Notes: a model not told the origin generated them from the letters alone. A stretch of DNA of 23,093 nucleotides from Pseudomonadota bacterium (GCA_023419995.1 JAEZXF010000570.1:1-23093), one strand, 5' to 3'. Shown: positions 15,257 through 23,067, counted from the first letter of the stretch. A program made the numbers and translations.

Positions 15257-16420
15257 ATGAACGTTCTTTCCAGCACGCGCCCGCTGCCGCTGCACGGGTA
15301 CACGGTGGTCGAGCTCGGCCACAGCCTGTCGGCTCCCTATGCCGGGCACATCCTCGCCCATCTGGGCGCGACGGTGATCAAGATCGAGAGCGCCGGCGCG
15401 GGAGACCATGCCCGAAGCTGGGGCAAGGTCTGGTGCGGCGACGCCGCCGTGATGTTCCACGCCATCAACTGCGGCAAGAAGAGCGTCGTCGCGGATCTGC
15501 GCGATCCCGAGGTTCAGGACGCGCTCAGGCGCCTGATCGTCGACCGGGCGGATATCGTGGTCCAGAACCTGAAGGCGGGCGGGGTCGAGCGCGCCGGCCT
15601 CGACGCCGCCAGGCTGCGCGCCGAAAAGCCGTCGCTGGTCTATTGCAACATCAGCGCCTTCGGCCAGACCGGCCCGCTGCGCGACGCGCCGGGCTACGAC
15701 CCGCTGGTGCAGGCGGTGAGCGGCATGATGAGCCTCGTCGGACGGCCGGACGACCCGCCGATCCGCGTCCCGGTGTCGGTCAACGACATGGGATCGGGGA
15801 TGTGGTCGGTGATCGGGATCCTCGCCGCCTGCCTCGAAGGGAAACGGACCGGCGTGGGCGCGACGGTCGACACCTCTCTCTACGAGACGGCGCTGGCGTG
15901 GATCACCGTGCAGATGACCGACTTCCTGAACTCGGGAGAGCTTCCCGTGCGGCAGGGATCGGCGAATGCCAACATCGTGCCCTACCAGGCCTTCGAATGC
16001 GCCGACGGGCAGATGCTGATCGCGGCGGGCAACGACAGGCTCTTCCGCTTCCTGTGCGACGCGGTCGGCCTCGGGGCGCTCGCCACCGATCCCCGCTTCG
16101 CCGGGAACGCCGACAGGATCCGCAACAAGGATCAGCTCATCGCTCTTCTTCAGGAACCCATCCGCAGGCTTCCGACAGACGAGCTGCAGCGCCGCCTGGA
16201 GAGCCTAGGGGTGCCGAGCGGGCCGATCCGGCGCATCGACGAGGCGGCCGGCACGGAGCAGACCGCGGCGGTCGGGATCCTCGGGGTCACGCCGGAGGAC
16301 GGGGTGCGCACGGTCGGCTTCCCGCTGTCCTTCGATGCCGTGCGCCCGCCGCTGGCCGGCCGCGGGCCGCGGCTCGGCGAACACAACGACATCCTCGGGG
16401 AAACCATGACATGCGCCTAG
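15257..16420 (+). CDS. Family III (CaiB/BaiF-type) CoA-transferase
   Basis: The 387-residue protein has the family III start 'GYTVVELGHSLSAPYAGHILAHLGATVIKIE', then 'NCGKKSVVADLRDPE', 'ADIVVQNLKAGGVERAGLDAARLRAEKPSLVYCNISAFGQTGP' and 'GYDPLVQAVSGMMSL'. The Asp in 'VNDMGSGMWSVIGILAACLEGKRTG' (about residue 175) sits where family III enzymes have the catalytic aspartate that forms an acyl anhydride and then a CoA thioester. It transfers CoA from a donor such as succinyl-CoA to a carboxylic acid. The start is one base after the preceding stop. In the operon it is the natural activation step before the dehydrogenase, hydratase and lyase. It overlaps the next gene by 10 nt. Confidence 0.92.
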   Translation: MNVLSSTRPLPLHGYTVVELGHSLSAPYAGHILAHLGATVIKIESAGAGDHARSWGKVWCGDAAVMFHAINCGKKSVVADLRDPEVQDALRRLIVDRADIVVQNLKAGGVERAGLDAARLRAEKPSLVYCNISAFGQTGPLRDAPGYDPLVQAVSGMMSLVGRPDDPPIRVPVSVNDMGSGMWSVIGILAACLEGKRTGVGATVDTSLYETALAWITVQMTDFLNSGELPVRQGSANANIVPYQAFECADGQMLIAAGNDRLFRFLCDAVGLGALATDPRFAGNADRIRNKDQLIALLQEPIRRLPTDELQRRLESLGVPSGPIRRIDEAAGTEQTAAVGILGVTPEDGVRTVGFPLSFDAVRPPLAGRGPRLGEHNDILGETMTCA

Positions 16421-17220
16421 AGGGCTTGAAGAAGACGTTCGAGACGCTCCTGGTCGACGAACCGGCCGAGCATGTGCTGCGGGTCGCGATCAATCGCCCG
16501 CACGCTGCCAACTCGCTCAGCACCCGCATGGGCGAGGAACTGATCGAGGTGTTCAACGCGGTCACCTGCGTGCCGGAGGCCTATCGCTGCATCGTCTTCA
16601 CGGCGGTCGGCAAGCGTGTGTTCTGCGCCGGGGCCGACCTCAAGGAACGCGACGGCATGAACGACGAGGCGTTTCAGCGCCAGCACTATCTTTTCGAGAG
16701 GATGATGCGGCAGATCTGGGAGTGCCCGGTGCCCGTCATCGCCGCGCTGAACGGCCATACGATGGCCGGCGGCCTCGAACTCGCCCTGAACTGCGACTTC
16801 GCCTACGCGGCAGACACCGCGCGGTTCGGCTTCCCCGAAGTCAGGCGCGGCATCATGCCCGGCGGCGCGGGAACGCAGCAGCTTCCGCGCAAGGTCGGCG
16901 AGGCCCGCGCCAAGGAGATAATCCTGACCGGCGAGCCGTTCAGCGCCGCGCAGGCGCTGGAATGGGGCGTCGTCAACCGGCTCTGCCCGGCGGATGCGCT
17001 GATGGACGAGGTGCTGAAGGCGGCAGGCCGCATCTGCGCCAACGCGCCCCTTTCCACGGCGCAGGCCAAGAAGGCGATCACCCACGGGCTCCAGATGGAT
17101 GTCCGCACCGGCATGTTCTTCGAGATCGAGGCCTATTCCCGGCTGATCCCGACGCAGGACCGTCAGGAGGGCATCGCCGCCTTCGTGGAGAAGCGCGAGC
17201 CCGTCTTCAGGGGGCGGTGA
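16411..17220 (+). CDS. Enoyl-CoA hydratase/isomerase (crotonase family)
   Basis: The 269-residue crotonase-fold enzyme has an oxyanion-hole region 'VFCAGADLKER' (about 70-80) and 'NGHTMAGGLELALNCDFAYAADTARFGFPEVRRGIMPGGAGTQQLPR' (about 115-160). Both glutamates of true hydratases are present (GLELAL and FPEVRRG), matching Glu144 and Glu164 of rat enoyl-CoA hydratase, so water addition to a 2-enoyl-CoA is the expected reaction. It starts inside the end of the CoA-transferase gene (10-nt overlap), which indicates coupled translation. In this operon it would supply the 3-hydroxyacyl-CoA for the HMG-CoA-lyase-like enzyme; 3-methylglutaconyl-CoA hydratases belong to the same family. Substrate specificity cannot be read with confidence. 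Confidence 0.92.
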   Translation: MRLEGLKKTFETLLVDEPAEHVLRVAINRPHAANSLSTRMGEELIEVFNAVTCVPEAYRCIVFTAVGKRVFCAGADLKERDGMNDEAFQRQHYLFERMMRQIWECPVPVIAALNGHTMAGGLELALNCDFAYAADTARFGFPEVRRGIMPGGAGTQQLPRKVGEARAKEIILTGEPFSAAQALEWGVVNRLCPADALMDEVLKAAGRICANAPLSTAQAKKAITHGLQMDVRTGMFFEIEAYSRLIPTQDRQEGIAAFVEKREPVFRGR

Positions 17221-17248
17221 GGTTTCGCGAGGCGAGGAGGAGCAACCG

Positions 17249-17332
17249 ATGCAGCGAAAGGGCATCGCCGGGCCAACGCGGACGCGGGGCGCCCTGTGCA
17301 CGCCGCCGGCAACGGAGAAGACGCATGCGTGA
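17249..17332 (+). CDS. Possible 27-residue leader peptide (small ORF)
   Basis: In the 104-nt gap before the lyase gene, ATG 17249 follows GAGGAGGAG, a stronger ribosome site than that of most genes here. The frame runs 27 codons (MQRKGIAGPTRTRGALCTPP and seven more) and its TGA overlaps the lyase start in ATGCGTGA. The peptide is basic and has no recognisable domain. It may be a translated coupling leader, or just a chance frame. The lyase has its own GGAGA site inside it. Confidence 0.25.
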   Translation: MQRKGIAGPTRTRGALCTPPATEKTHA

Positions 17333-18254
17333 ACGCGCCCATATCCGCGAGGTCGGGCCGCGCGACGGGCTGCAGATGGTCAGGACCATCCTGCCCGCCG
17401 CCAGGAAGCTCGAATGGTGCCGGGCCGTCGCTGAGGCCGGCATCCGGGAGATCGAGGTGACGTCCTTCGTGCCCGCGGCGGTGCTGCCGCAGTTCGCCGA
17501 CGCCGCCGAGGTCGCTCGCGGCGCGCTGGCGATAGAGAATATCCGTCCCTCCGCGCTCGTTCCCAACCTGAAGGGCGCGGAGCTGGCGCTCGGGCTCGGC
17601 ATGCCCGTCGTCGCCTATGTGCTGTCGGCGAGCGAGGCGCACAATCTCGCCAATGTCCGGCGCACGACGGACGAGTCGCTGGCCGATTTCGCCCGCATCG
17701 TCGCTGCCCGCGATGCCGCGGCGGGGCCGCGCGCCGCGCTTGCCGGCTGCATCGCGACGGCATTCGGCTGCACCATCCAGGGCGAGGTGCCCGAGAGCCG
17801 CGTCATCGAGATCGCCGGGCGATACGCGCAGATGGGCGCGGACGAGATCGTCGTCGCCGACACGGTCGGTTACGGCGATCCCGCCGCCGTGCGGCGGATC
17901 ATGAAATCGGTTCTCTCCGCCGTCGCGCCGTTGCCGGTCGCCTGCCATTTCCACGACACGCGCGGGCTTGGCCTCGCCAACGTGACGGCCGCGGTGGAGG
18001 CCGGTGTCCGCGCCTTCGACGCCTCGCTCGGGGGGCTGGGCGGATGCCCGTTCGCCCCCGGCGCGACCGGCAACATCGACACCGAGGACACGGCCTTCCT
18101 TCTCGAGCAGCTGGGATTCGACACCGGCGTCGACGTCGAGGCGCTGGTCGCCTTTCGCCGCCGGGTCGAGGAATGGCTGCCGGAGGAACATTTCTCGGGC
18201 GCGATCGCGCGGGCGGGCCTTCCCAGGACATACAGGGGGACGCTTCAGTCATGA
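17325..18254 (+). CDS. HMG-CoA lyase-like enzyme
   Basis: The 309-residue TIM-barrel lyase carries 'EVGPRDGLQ' (residues 9-17) with the catalytic Arg-Asp pair, 'IEVTSFVPAAVLPQFADAAEV', the metal-binding 'CHFHDTRGLGLAN' and the C-terminal active-site loop 'GLGGCPFAPGATGNIDTEDTAFLLEQLG' with its catalytic Cys. These are the diagnostic marks of hydroxymethylglutaryl-CoA lyase, which splits 3-hydroxy-3-methylglutaryl-CoA into acetyl-CoA and acetoacetate. Relatives cleave other 3-hydroxy-acyl-CoAs with a 3-carboxymethyl group, so the true substrate may differ. ATG 17325 has GGAGA 6 nt upstream. The gene overlaps the following dehydrogenase gene in ATGA. It gives the strongest hint that the operon degrades a branched dicarboxylic acid through its CoA ester. 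Confidence 0.92.
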   Translation: MRERAHIREVGPRDGLQMVRTILPAARKLEWCRAVAEAGIREIEVTSFVPAAVLPQFADAAEVARGALAIENIRPSALVPNLKGAELALGLGMPVVAYVLSASEAHNLANVRRTTDESLADFARIVAARDAAAGPRAALAGCIATAFGCTIQGEVPESRVIEIAGRYAQMGADEIVVADTVGYGDPAAVRRIMKSVLSAVAPLPVACHFHDTRGLGLANVTAAVEAGVRAFDASLGGLGGCPFAPGATGNIDTEDTAFLLEQLGFDTGVDVEALVAFRRRVEEWLPEEHFSGAIARAGLPRTYRGTLQS

Positions 18255-19462
18255 CCATGCATGAGATCGCCGCGCAGCGGCACGGCATGACGGGTTTCGC
18301 CACGGTGGCGCTGGGCGAGGACTATCCGGAGCTGCGCGACGGCATCAGGCGGATCTGCCGCGCGTTTCCCGGCGACTACTGGCGCGGGCTGGACGACGAG
18401 CGCGGCTATCCGACCGCGTTCGTGCAGGCGCTGACGGATGCCGGCTATCTCGGCGCGCTGATCCCGGAGGAATATGGCGGCTCCGGCCTTCCGTTGCGCG
18501 CCGCCGCGGTCATCCTCGAGGAGATCAACGCCAGCGGCTGCACCGCGAGCCCGGCGCATGCGCAGATGTACATCATGGGCACGCTCCTGCGGCACGGCAG
18601 CGAGACGCAGAAGCGGAAGTACCTGCCGGAGATCGCATCGGGAAGGCTCAGGCTGCAGGCGTTCGGCGTCACCGAGCCGAACACGGGATCCGACACGACG
18701 CAACTGAGGACGCGGGCGGTCCGCAACGGCGACCACTATGTGGTCAACGGCCAGAAGGTGTGGACGTCGCGCGCCCTCCATTCCGACCTGATGCTGCTTC
18801 TGGCGCGCACGACCCCGGCCGAAGAGGTCGCCAGGCGCACCGAGGGCCTGTCCGTGTTCCTCGTCGATCTTCGCGAGGCACGCGGCAACGGCGTCGAGAT
18901 CAAGCCGATCAAGGCACTCATCAACCACAACACGACCGAGATATTCATCGAGGACCTGAAGGTGCCGGCCGGGAACCTGATCGGCGAGGAAGGGCAGGGC
19001 TTCCGCTACATCCTCGACGGCATGAACGCCGAGCGGATCCTCGTGGCCTCGGAATGCGTCGGCGACGGGCGCTGGCTGCTCGGGCGCGGGGTGGCCTATG
19101 CCCGCGAGCGGCAGGTCTTCGGCCGGCCCATCGGCCAGAACCAGGGAATCCAGTTTCCGCTGGCGCACGCCCATGCCGAGCTCGAAGCGGCGGACATGAT
19201 GTGCCGCAAGGCGGCTGCCCTGTTCGACGCGGGCCTGCCCTGCGGCGCCGACGCCAACATCGCCAAGATGCTCGCGTCCGAGGCGACGTGGAAAGCCGCC
19301 GACACGACGCTGCAGACCTTCGGCGGCTTCGGCTATGCGCAGGAATACGACATCGAGCGCAAGTGGAGGGAAGTGAGGCTCTACCAGACCGCGCCCATCT
19401 CGACCAACATGGTGCTGGCCTATGTCGCGCAGCACGTCCTCGGGCTCCCGAGATCCTACTGA
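18251..19462 (+). CDS. Acyl-CoA dehydrogenase
   Basis: The 403-residue FAD enzyme has N-terminal helices up to about residue 130, the beta-domain 'AFGVTEPNTGSDTTQLRTRAVRNGDHYVVNGQKVWTS' and the C-terminal helical domain 'ERQVFGRPIGQNQGIQFPLAHAHAELEAADMM' and 'TLQTFGGFGYAQEYDIERKWREVRLYQTAPISTNMVLAYVAQHVLGLPRSY'. It introduces a 2,3 double bond into an acyl-CoA and passes electrons to ETF. The usual C-terminal base (Glu of a YEGT motif) is replaced: here the segment reads LYQTAP. A Glu is present in helix G (GMNAERI), the place used by isovaleryl-CoA dehydrogenase, suggesting a branched-chain or dicarboxylyl substrate. The start overlaps the lyase stop (ATGA). Confidence 0.92.
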   Translation: MTMHEIAAQRHGMTGFATVALGEDYPELRDGIRRICRAFPGDYWRGLDDERGYPTAFVQALTDAGYLGALIPEEYGGSGLPLRAAAVILEEINASGCTASPAHAQMYIMGTLLRHGSETQKRKYLPEIASGRLRLQAFGVTEPNTGSDTTQLRTRAVRNGDHYVVNGQKVWTSRALHSDLMLLLARTTPAEEVARRTEGLSVFLVDLREARGNGVEIKPIKALINHNTTEIFIEDLKVPAGNLIGEEGQGFRYILDGMNAERILVASECVGDGRWLLGRGVAYARERQVFGRPIGQNQGIQFPLAHAHAELEAADMMCRKAAALFDAGLPCGADANIAKMLASEATWKAADTTLQTFGGFGYAQEYDIERKWREVRLYQTAPISTNMVLAYVAQHVLGLPRSY

Positions 19463-19474
19463 GGCGGACCGCAC

Positions 19475-20790
19475 ATGACAGGCATCACCCGCAGGCTGGG
19501 CGAGTTCGTCGCCGCACTCCGCTACGAGGACATCCCTGGGCGGTGCCTCGATGCCGCGCGGATCGGGATCGCCGATTGCATCGGCGTCATGATCGCCGGC
19601 GCGGCCGAGGAGGCTCCGCGCATCGTGTCCGGCATGCTCAGCGAATCCGGCGGGGATTTCCTCGCACCGGAAATTCCCTCCGGCCGGTCTCTTCCGGCGC
19701 GCGACGCCGCCCTCGTCAACGGCGTGGCCGCGCATGTGCTGGATTTCGATGACGTGGCGCTGTCGGCCCATCCCAGCGCCGTTCTGGTTCCCGCCATCCT
19801 CGCCGCGGGCCACGGCGTGGGCGCGAACGGCGAGGCCGCGCTCGCGGCCTATGTGGCGGGCTATGAGGTCTGGGCCCAGCTCCAGGCCCTGGAGCCGGGA
19901 CAGCTGCACGACCGCGGCTTCCATCCGACGGCGGTGCTCGGCACCGTCGCTGCGGCGGCGGCCTGCGCCAGCCTTCATCGCCTCGATCCCGGCGAGGCGG
20001 CGGCCGCGCGGCGCAGTCGGGCGTGCTGGCCGCCGAGCTCGTCCGGAACGGGTTCACGGCGTCGCCGGACGCGATCGAGCATCGCGCCGGCTTCCTTGCC
20101 GCGCATTCGCCTTCCGGGAAGCCGGCGATCGCCGCCGAACCCGACATCGGCCGCGTCTGGCGGCTCGAGCGAAGCGGCGTCAACATCAAGCGCTATCCGA
20201 CCTGCTACGCGACCCATCGCGCCATCGACGGCCTGCTCGGGCTGGTCGTCGAGCATGACCTCGGCGCGGCGGACGTCGCCGAAATCCGCGTGCTCACCGG
20301 GGGCACGCAGCACCGCATGCTGCGCAACCCGCGGCCGCAGACCGGGCTCGAAGCCAAATTCAGCATGGAGTTCGCCATGGCGGCGGCGCTGATCGCGCGC
20401 CGCGTCACGCTGGCCGAGCTGGACGACGATTTCGTGCGCCGCGCGGATGTGCAGGCCGCTTTCGGCAAGACCAAGGTGACGACGACCGAGGAACGCATGC
20501 AGGGCGACGAGACCTTCGCGCCGTTCGACCAGATCGCGGTGACGCTGGCGTCGGGCGAGGTGGTGGACCATCCGCCGATAGCGCATGCCAGGGGCAACTG
20601 GATCAGGCCTCTGACGGCCGGCGAACGGAGAGAGAAGTTCATCGCCTGCGCCCGGCCGGTGCTGGGAGAGGACCACGCCGGGCGGCTGTGGGACGCGCTG
20701 CGCGACCTGGACGGGCTCGCTTCGCTGCGCGATCTCTCCTTCTCCGCCGGCGGGATGCAGGCCTGCATTGAGGAAAGGATTCCCGCATGA
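19475..20790 (+). pseudogene. MmgE/PrpD family protein, broken by internal deletion
   Basis: The first part (19475 to about 20005) encodes the N-terminal MmgE/PrpD domain: 'ALVNGVAAHVLDFDDVALSAHPSAVLVPAILAAGHGVGANGEAALAAYVAGYEVWAQL' and 'GFHPTAVLGTVAAAAACASLHRLDPGEAAAA'. The second part is in a different frame, from about 20008 to TGA 20788-20790: AAQSGVLAAELVRNGFTASPD then 'YPTCYATHRAIDGLLGLV' and the family's C-terminal domain. Normally about 26-30 residues containing 'GT-TK--HAG' lie between these parts; they are missing and the frame is shifted, so roughly 85 bp (1 mod 3) were lost near 20003-20013. Family members include 2-methylcitrate dehydratase and cis-aconitate decarboxylase. The product would be truncated after about 180 native residues, so this step is probably lost. 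Confidence 0.82.
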
Positions 20791-21545
20791 CCCGGATATG
20801 GCACCAGTCCGTCAACGAGCTCGCCCACCTGACGGCCTACAAGACGGCGCTGGAGACCCATGCGCTGAACATCCTGCAGGGGGAGGCGACGGTCGAGGTC
20901 CACGGGCTGGCCCCGGGCACCTATGGCGGGGCCTCTCCCTCCGACGCGCTGGGCGATGCGCTGACCTATCACCGCTGCCTGGCGCAGGTGATCGACCTTG
21001 CGATCCGCGCCGAGCGGGAAGGTTACGACGCGTTCGTCATCGGCTCCTTCAGCGAGCCGTTCCTGCGCGAGATACGCACGGCGGTCGACATACCCGTCGT
21101 CTCGCTGACGGAATCCGCCCTGCTGACCTCGCTGACGCTCGGCCGCGGCATAGGGCTGATCTCCAACGCGCCGAACGTCCAGTGGATGGCGAGAAGCTCG
21201 GTAAGGAAGCATGCGCTCGGCGACCGCGTCGTCGATGTCGTCTCGCTCGATCCCGCGGTCGACGAGTTCGAGCTGGTGGCCGCCTATTCCGACCCGGCCC
21301 CGGTGGTGGAGAACTTCGTCGCCGCCGCCAGACGCCTGATCGCGCAAGGCGCGGATGTCATCGTGCCGGCGGAAGGGGTTCTGGCGCGGCTGCTGTCGCA
21401 GGCGGGTCTCGTCCGCATCGATCGCACCCCCGTCGTCGACGTGTTTGCCGCCGCATGGGCACAGGCCCTCATGCTCGTGAGGCTCTGGAAATCGACCGGA
21501 CTGCGGGTCGGCCGCGAATGGGAGTATCGGCGGAGTACGAAATAG
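20787..21545 (+). CDS. Aspartate/glutamate (hydantoin) racemase family protein
   Basis: The 252-residue protein begins MTRIWHQSVNELAHLTAYKTAL and has the family's two-domain pattern with 'AEREGYDAFVIGSFSEPFLREIRTAVDIPVVSLTESALLTSLTLGRGIGLISN' and 'ARRLIAQGADVIVPAEGVLARLLSQAG'. Racemases of this family use two cysteines, one in 'IGCF-(D/E)P' and one in 'V-GC-G'. Here the first position is Ser (GSFSEP) and the second segment reads VPAEGV, so both are absent. Classical racemase activity is therefore doubtful; it may be an isomerase, hydrolase or decarboxylase-like relative. Its ATG overlaps the stop of the broken PrpD gene (ATGA), so it is in the same operon and its translation may depend on it. 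Length is normal for the family. Confidence 0.82.
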   Translation: MTRIWHQSVNELAHLTAYKTALETHALNILQGEATVEVHGLAPGTYGGASPSDALGDALTYHRCLAQVIDLAIRAEREGYDAFVIGSFSEPFLREIRTAVDIPVVSLTESALLTSLTLGRGIGLISNAPNVQWMARSSVRKHALGDRVVDVVSLDPAVDEFELVAAYSDPAPVVENFVAAARRLIAQGADVIVPAEGVLARLLSQAGLVRIDRTPVVDVFAAAWAQALMLVRLWKSTGLRVGREWEYRRSTK

Positions 21546-21547
21546 GC

Positions 21548-21576
21548 TTGACATTTGTTCTTGGAAACGCTTCCAA
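21548..21576 (+). promoter_or_regulatory. Promoter element with LacI-family operator O3 (upstream of binding-protein gene)
   Basis: A perfect TTGACA (21548-21553) is followed 7 nt later by TTGGAAACGCTTCCAA (21561-21576), identical in all 16 bases to O1. The operator lies where the promoter spacer and -10 region would be (AATATA is at 21575-21580), which is the ideal place for repression. The promoter starts immediately after the racemase stop codon. Confidence 0.75.
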
Positions 21577-21651
21577 TATATCCGGAAAGCGATGACCCGG
21601 AAGGGGCATTTCAAGGTGGAGGAGGAGGCGACAGGCGCAGCGTGAAAACGA

Positions 21652-21681
21652 GCTGTTTGCCTGTCACTGTCACAAAACAGC
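21652..21681 (+). terminator. Hairpin in the leader between racemase and binding-protein genes
   Basis: GCTGTTT (21652-21658) pairs with AAACAGC (21675-21681) around a 16-nt loop containing the tandem TGTCAC-TGTCAC; a TTTCTGT segment follows. It may terminate or attenuate transcription from upstream. A GTG-started 26-codon frame runs through it (21642), but the spacing from the GGAGGAGGAGG run is too long to trust. Confidence 0.35.
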
Positions 21682-21748
21682 GCTTTCTGTGGAAGTTTTC
21701 GATCTTTGCCGGCACTCGATGACGATGCGTCCAAAGATCGGCTTCTTG

Positions 21749-21764
21749 AAAGAAACGTTTCCAT
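21749..21764. promoter_or_regulatory. LacI-family operator O4 (second site before binding-protein gene)
   Basis: AAAGAAACGTTTCCAT contains the perfect 10-bp palindrome GAAACGTTTC (21752-21761), the same core as O2, 188 bp downstream of O3 and 45 bp before the gene. CTTGAA (21745-21750) and TATAGC (21767-21772), 16 bases apart, could be the promoter it covers. Two sites about 18 helical turns apart could allow looping. Confidence 0.65.
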
Positions 21765-21809
21765 TTTATAGCGTCTCTTCGGGAGCGCACGGACGGGAGG
21801 ACTGGAATA

Positions 21810-23033
21810 ATGAAGAGAATCATCGGCCTTGCGGCATCGGTGTCGATGCTCGCCACCGCCGCCTATGCGGACATCAAGATCGCGTTCCTGGACACGCTTT
21901 CCGGCCCGACCGGCCCGGTGGCCGAGAACGGGTTGACGACGTTCCAGCTCGCGGCGGAACATATCAACGCGGCCGGCGGCATCAACGGAGAGCCGGTCGA
22001 GATCAAGGTCTACGACAATGGCGGCACGTCCGACGGCACCGTGATCCAGCTCCAGAAGGCCATCGACGACGGCGCGCGCTATGTGATGGTCGCCAACGGC
22101 TCCGCCCTGGCGGCGGCGCTCCTCGACGGCGTCAACAAGCACAATACGCGCAATCCGGGGGAGGAGGTGCTCTATTTCAACTGGGGAGCGTCCGCACCCG
22201 AGTTGACCAACGAAAACTGCTCGTACTGGCATTTCCGCTTCGCGGCGCATTCGGGCATGGCGGTGAACGCGCTGACGGACTTCGTCAAGAACAGGCCGGA
22301 GATCAGGAAGGTCTACCTCATCAACCAGGACTACGTGTTCGGCCGCTCGGTCATGGAGGCGGCGATCGCGCAGTTGAAGGACAAGCGCCCCGACGTCGAG
22401 ATCGTCGGCAACGAGCTGCACCCGCTGAGCAAGGTCCAGGACTTCACCCCCTACGTCCAGAAGATCATCACCTCGGGCGCCGACGCGGTCATCACCGGCA
22501 ACTGGGGCCAGGACATGGTCCTGCTCGTCAAGGCGGCCGCGGACTCCGGCGCGAAGATGCCTTTCCTGACCGTCTTCGGCGGCTCCCGCGGCACCATCGC
22601 GGCGCTGGGCGAGGCGGCGGTGGGCAAGCTGCACTTCGTCAATGAGGGCACCAACAACATGGATGTTCCCGAGGAGCAGGCGAGCCTCGTGGCGGAGTAC
22701 AAGGAGCGCTTCCCGCAGTACGACTATCTCTACCATCGCAACGCGACGCTCCTGTACATGCTGAAGAAGGCGGCCGAGCAGGCGGGATCGACAGATCCGC
22801 TCGCGGTCGCGAAGGCGCTCGAAGGCCTGGCCTTCGACGATGCCTACGGCCCGGTGACGATGCGCGCCTCCGACCACCAGTTGCAGACGAACCTCTACGT
22901 CAGCGTCGTGGCGGATGACGTGAAGGTCACCTCGGACGGGACCGGGTACGGGTGGAAGCTGGTCGACGGCGGCGAGGTCACGGCCGCGGATGCCGAGATG
23001 CCCACGACCTGCAAGATGGAGCGGCCGCAGTAG
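21810..23033 (+). CDS. Branched-chain amino acid-type ABC transporter substrate-binding protein
   Basis: The 407-residue protein has a signal peptide (MKRIIGLAASVSMLATAAYA, cleavage probably before Asp21) and a type I periplasmic binding fold of the Leu/Ile/Val family: 'IKIAFLDTLSGPTGPVAENGLTTFQLAAEHINAAGGINGEPVEIKVYDNGG', 'YLINQDYVFGRSVMEAAIAQLKDKRPDVEIVGNELHPL' and 'DFTPYVQKIITSGADAVITGNWGQD'. In the periplasm it should deliver a ligand to a permease (two membrane proteins and two ATPases) that is probably encoded to the right of the window. Ligands of this family include amino acids, amides, urea and aromatic or dicarboxylic acids. Two LacI-type operators in its leader link it to the catabolic operon. 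ATG 21810 follows GGGAGGACTGGAATA. Confidence 0.93.
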   Translation: MKRIIGLAASVSMLATAAYADIKIAFLDTLSGPTGPVAENGLTTFQLAAEHINAAGGINGEPVEIKVYDNGGTSDGTVIQLQKAIDDGARYVMVANGSALAAALLDGVNKHNTRNPGEEVLYFNWGASAPELTNENCSYWHFRFAAHSGMAVNALTDFVKNRPEIRKVYLINQDYVFGRSVMEAAIAQLKDKRPDVEIVGNELHPLSKVQDFTPYVQKIITSGADAVITGNWGQDMVLLVKAAADSGAKMPFLTVFGGSRGTIAALGEAAVGKLHFVNEGTNNMDVPEEQASLVAEYKERFPQYDYLYHRNATLLYMLKKAAEQAGSTDPLAVAKALEGLAFDDAYGPVTMRASDHQLQTNLYVSVVADDVKVTSDGTGYGWKLVDGGEVTAADAEMPTTCKMERPQ

Positions 23034-23051
23034 GCGCACCACCATCGGCAA

Positions 23052-23067
23052 GGCGCCCCCCGGCGCC
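23052..23067. repeat. Short hairpin after the binding-protein gene
   Basis: GGCGCC-CCCC-GGCGCC forms a 6-bp stem with a 4-nt loop 18 nt after the stop. There is no T tract. Hairpins in this place often stabilise the binding-protein mRNA and reduce expression of downstream permease genes; that is inference only. Confidence 0.35.

Noticed and set aside
21642..21722. 26-codon GTG-started frame in the binding-protein leader
   Set aside because: The purine-rich ribosome-like run is about 13 nt away, and the frame overlaps a hairpin; this is not enough to call a gene.
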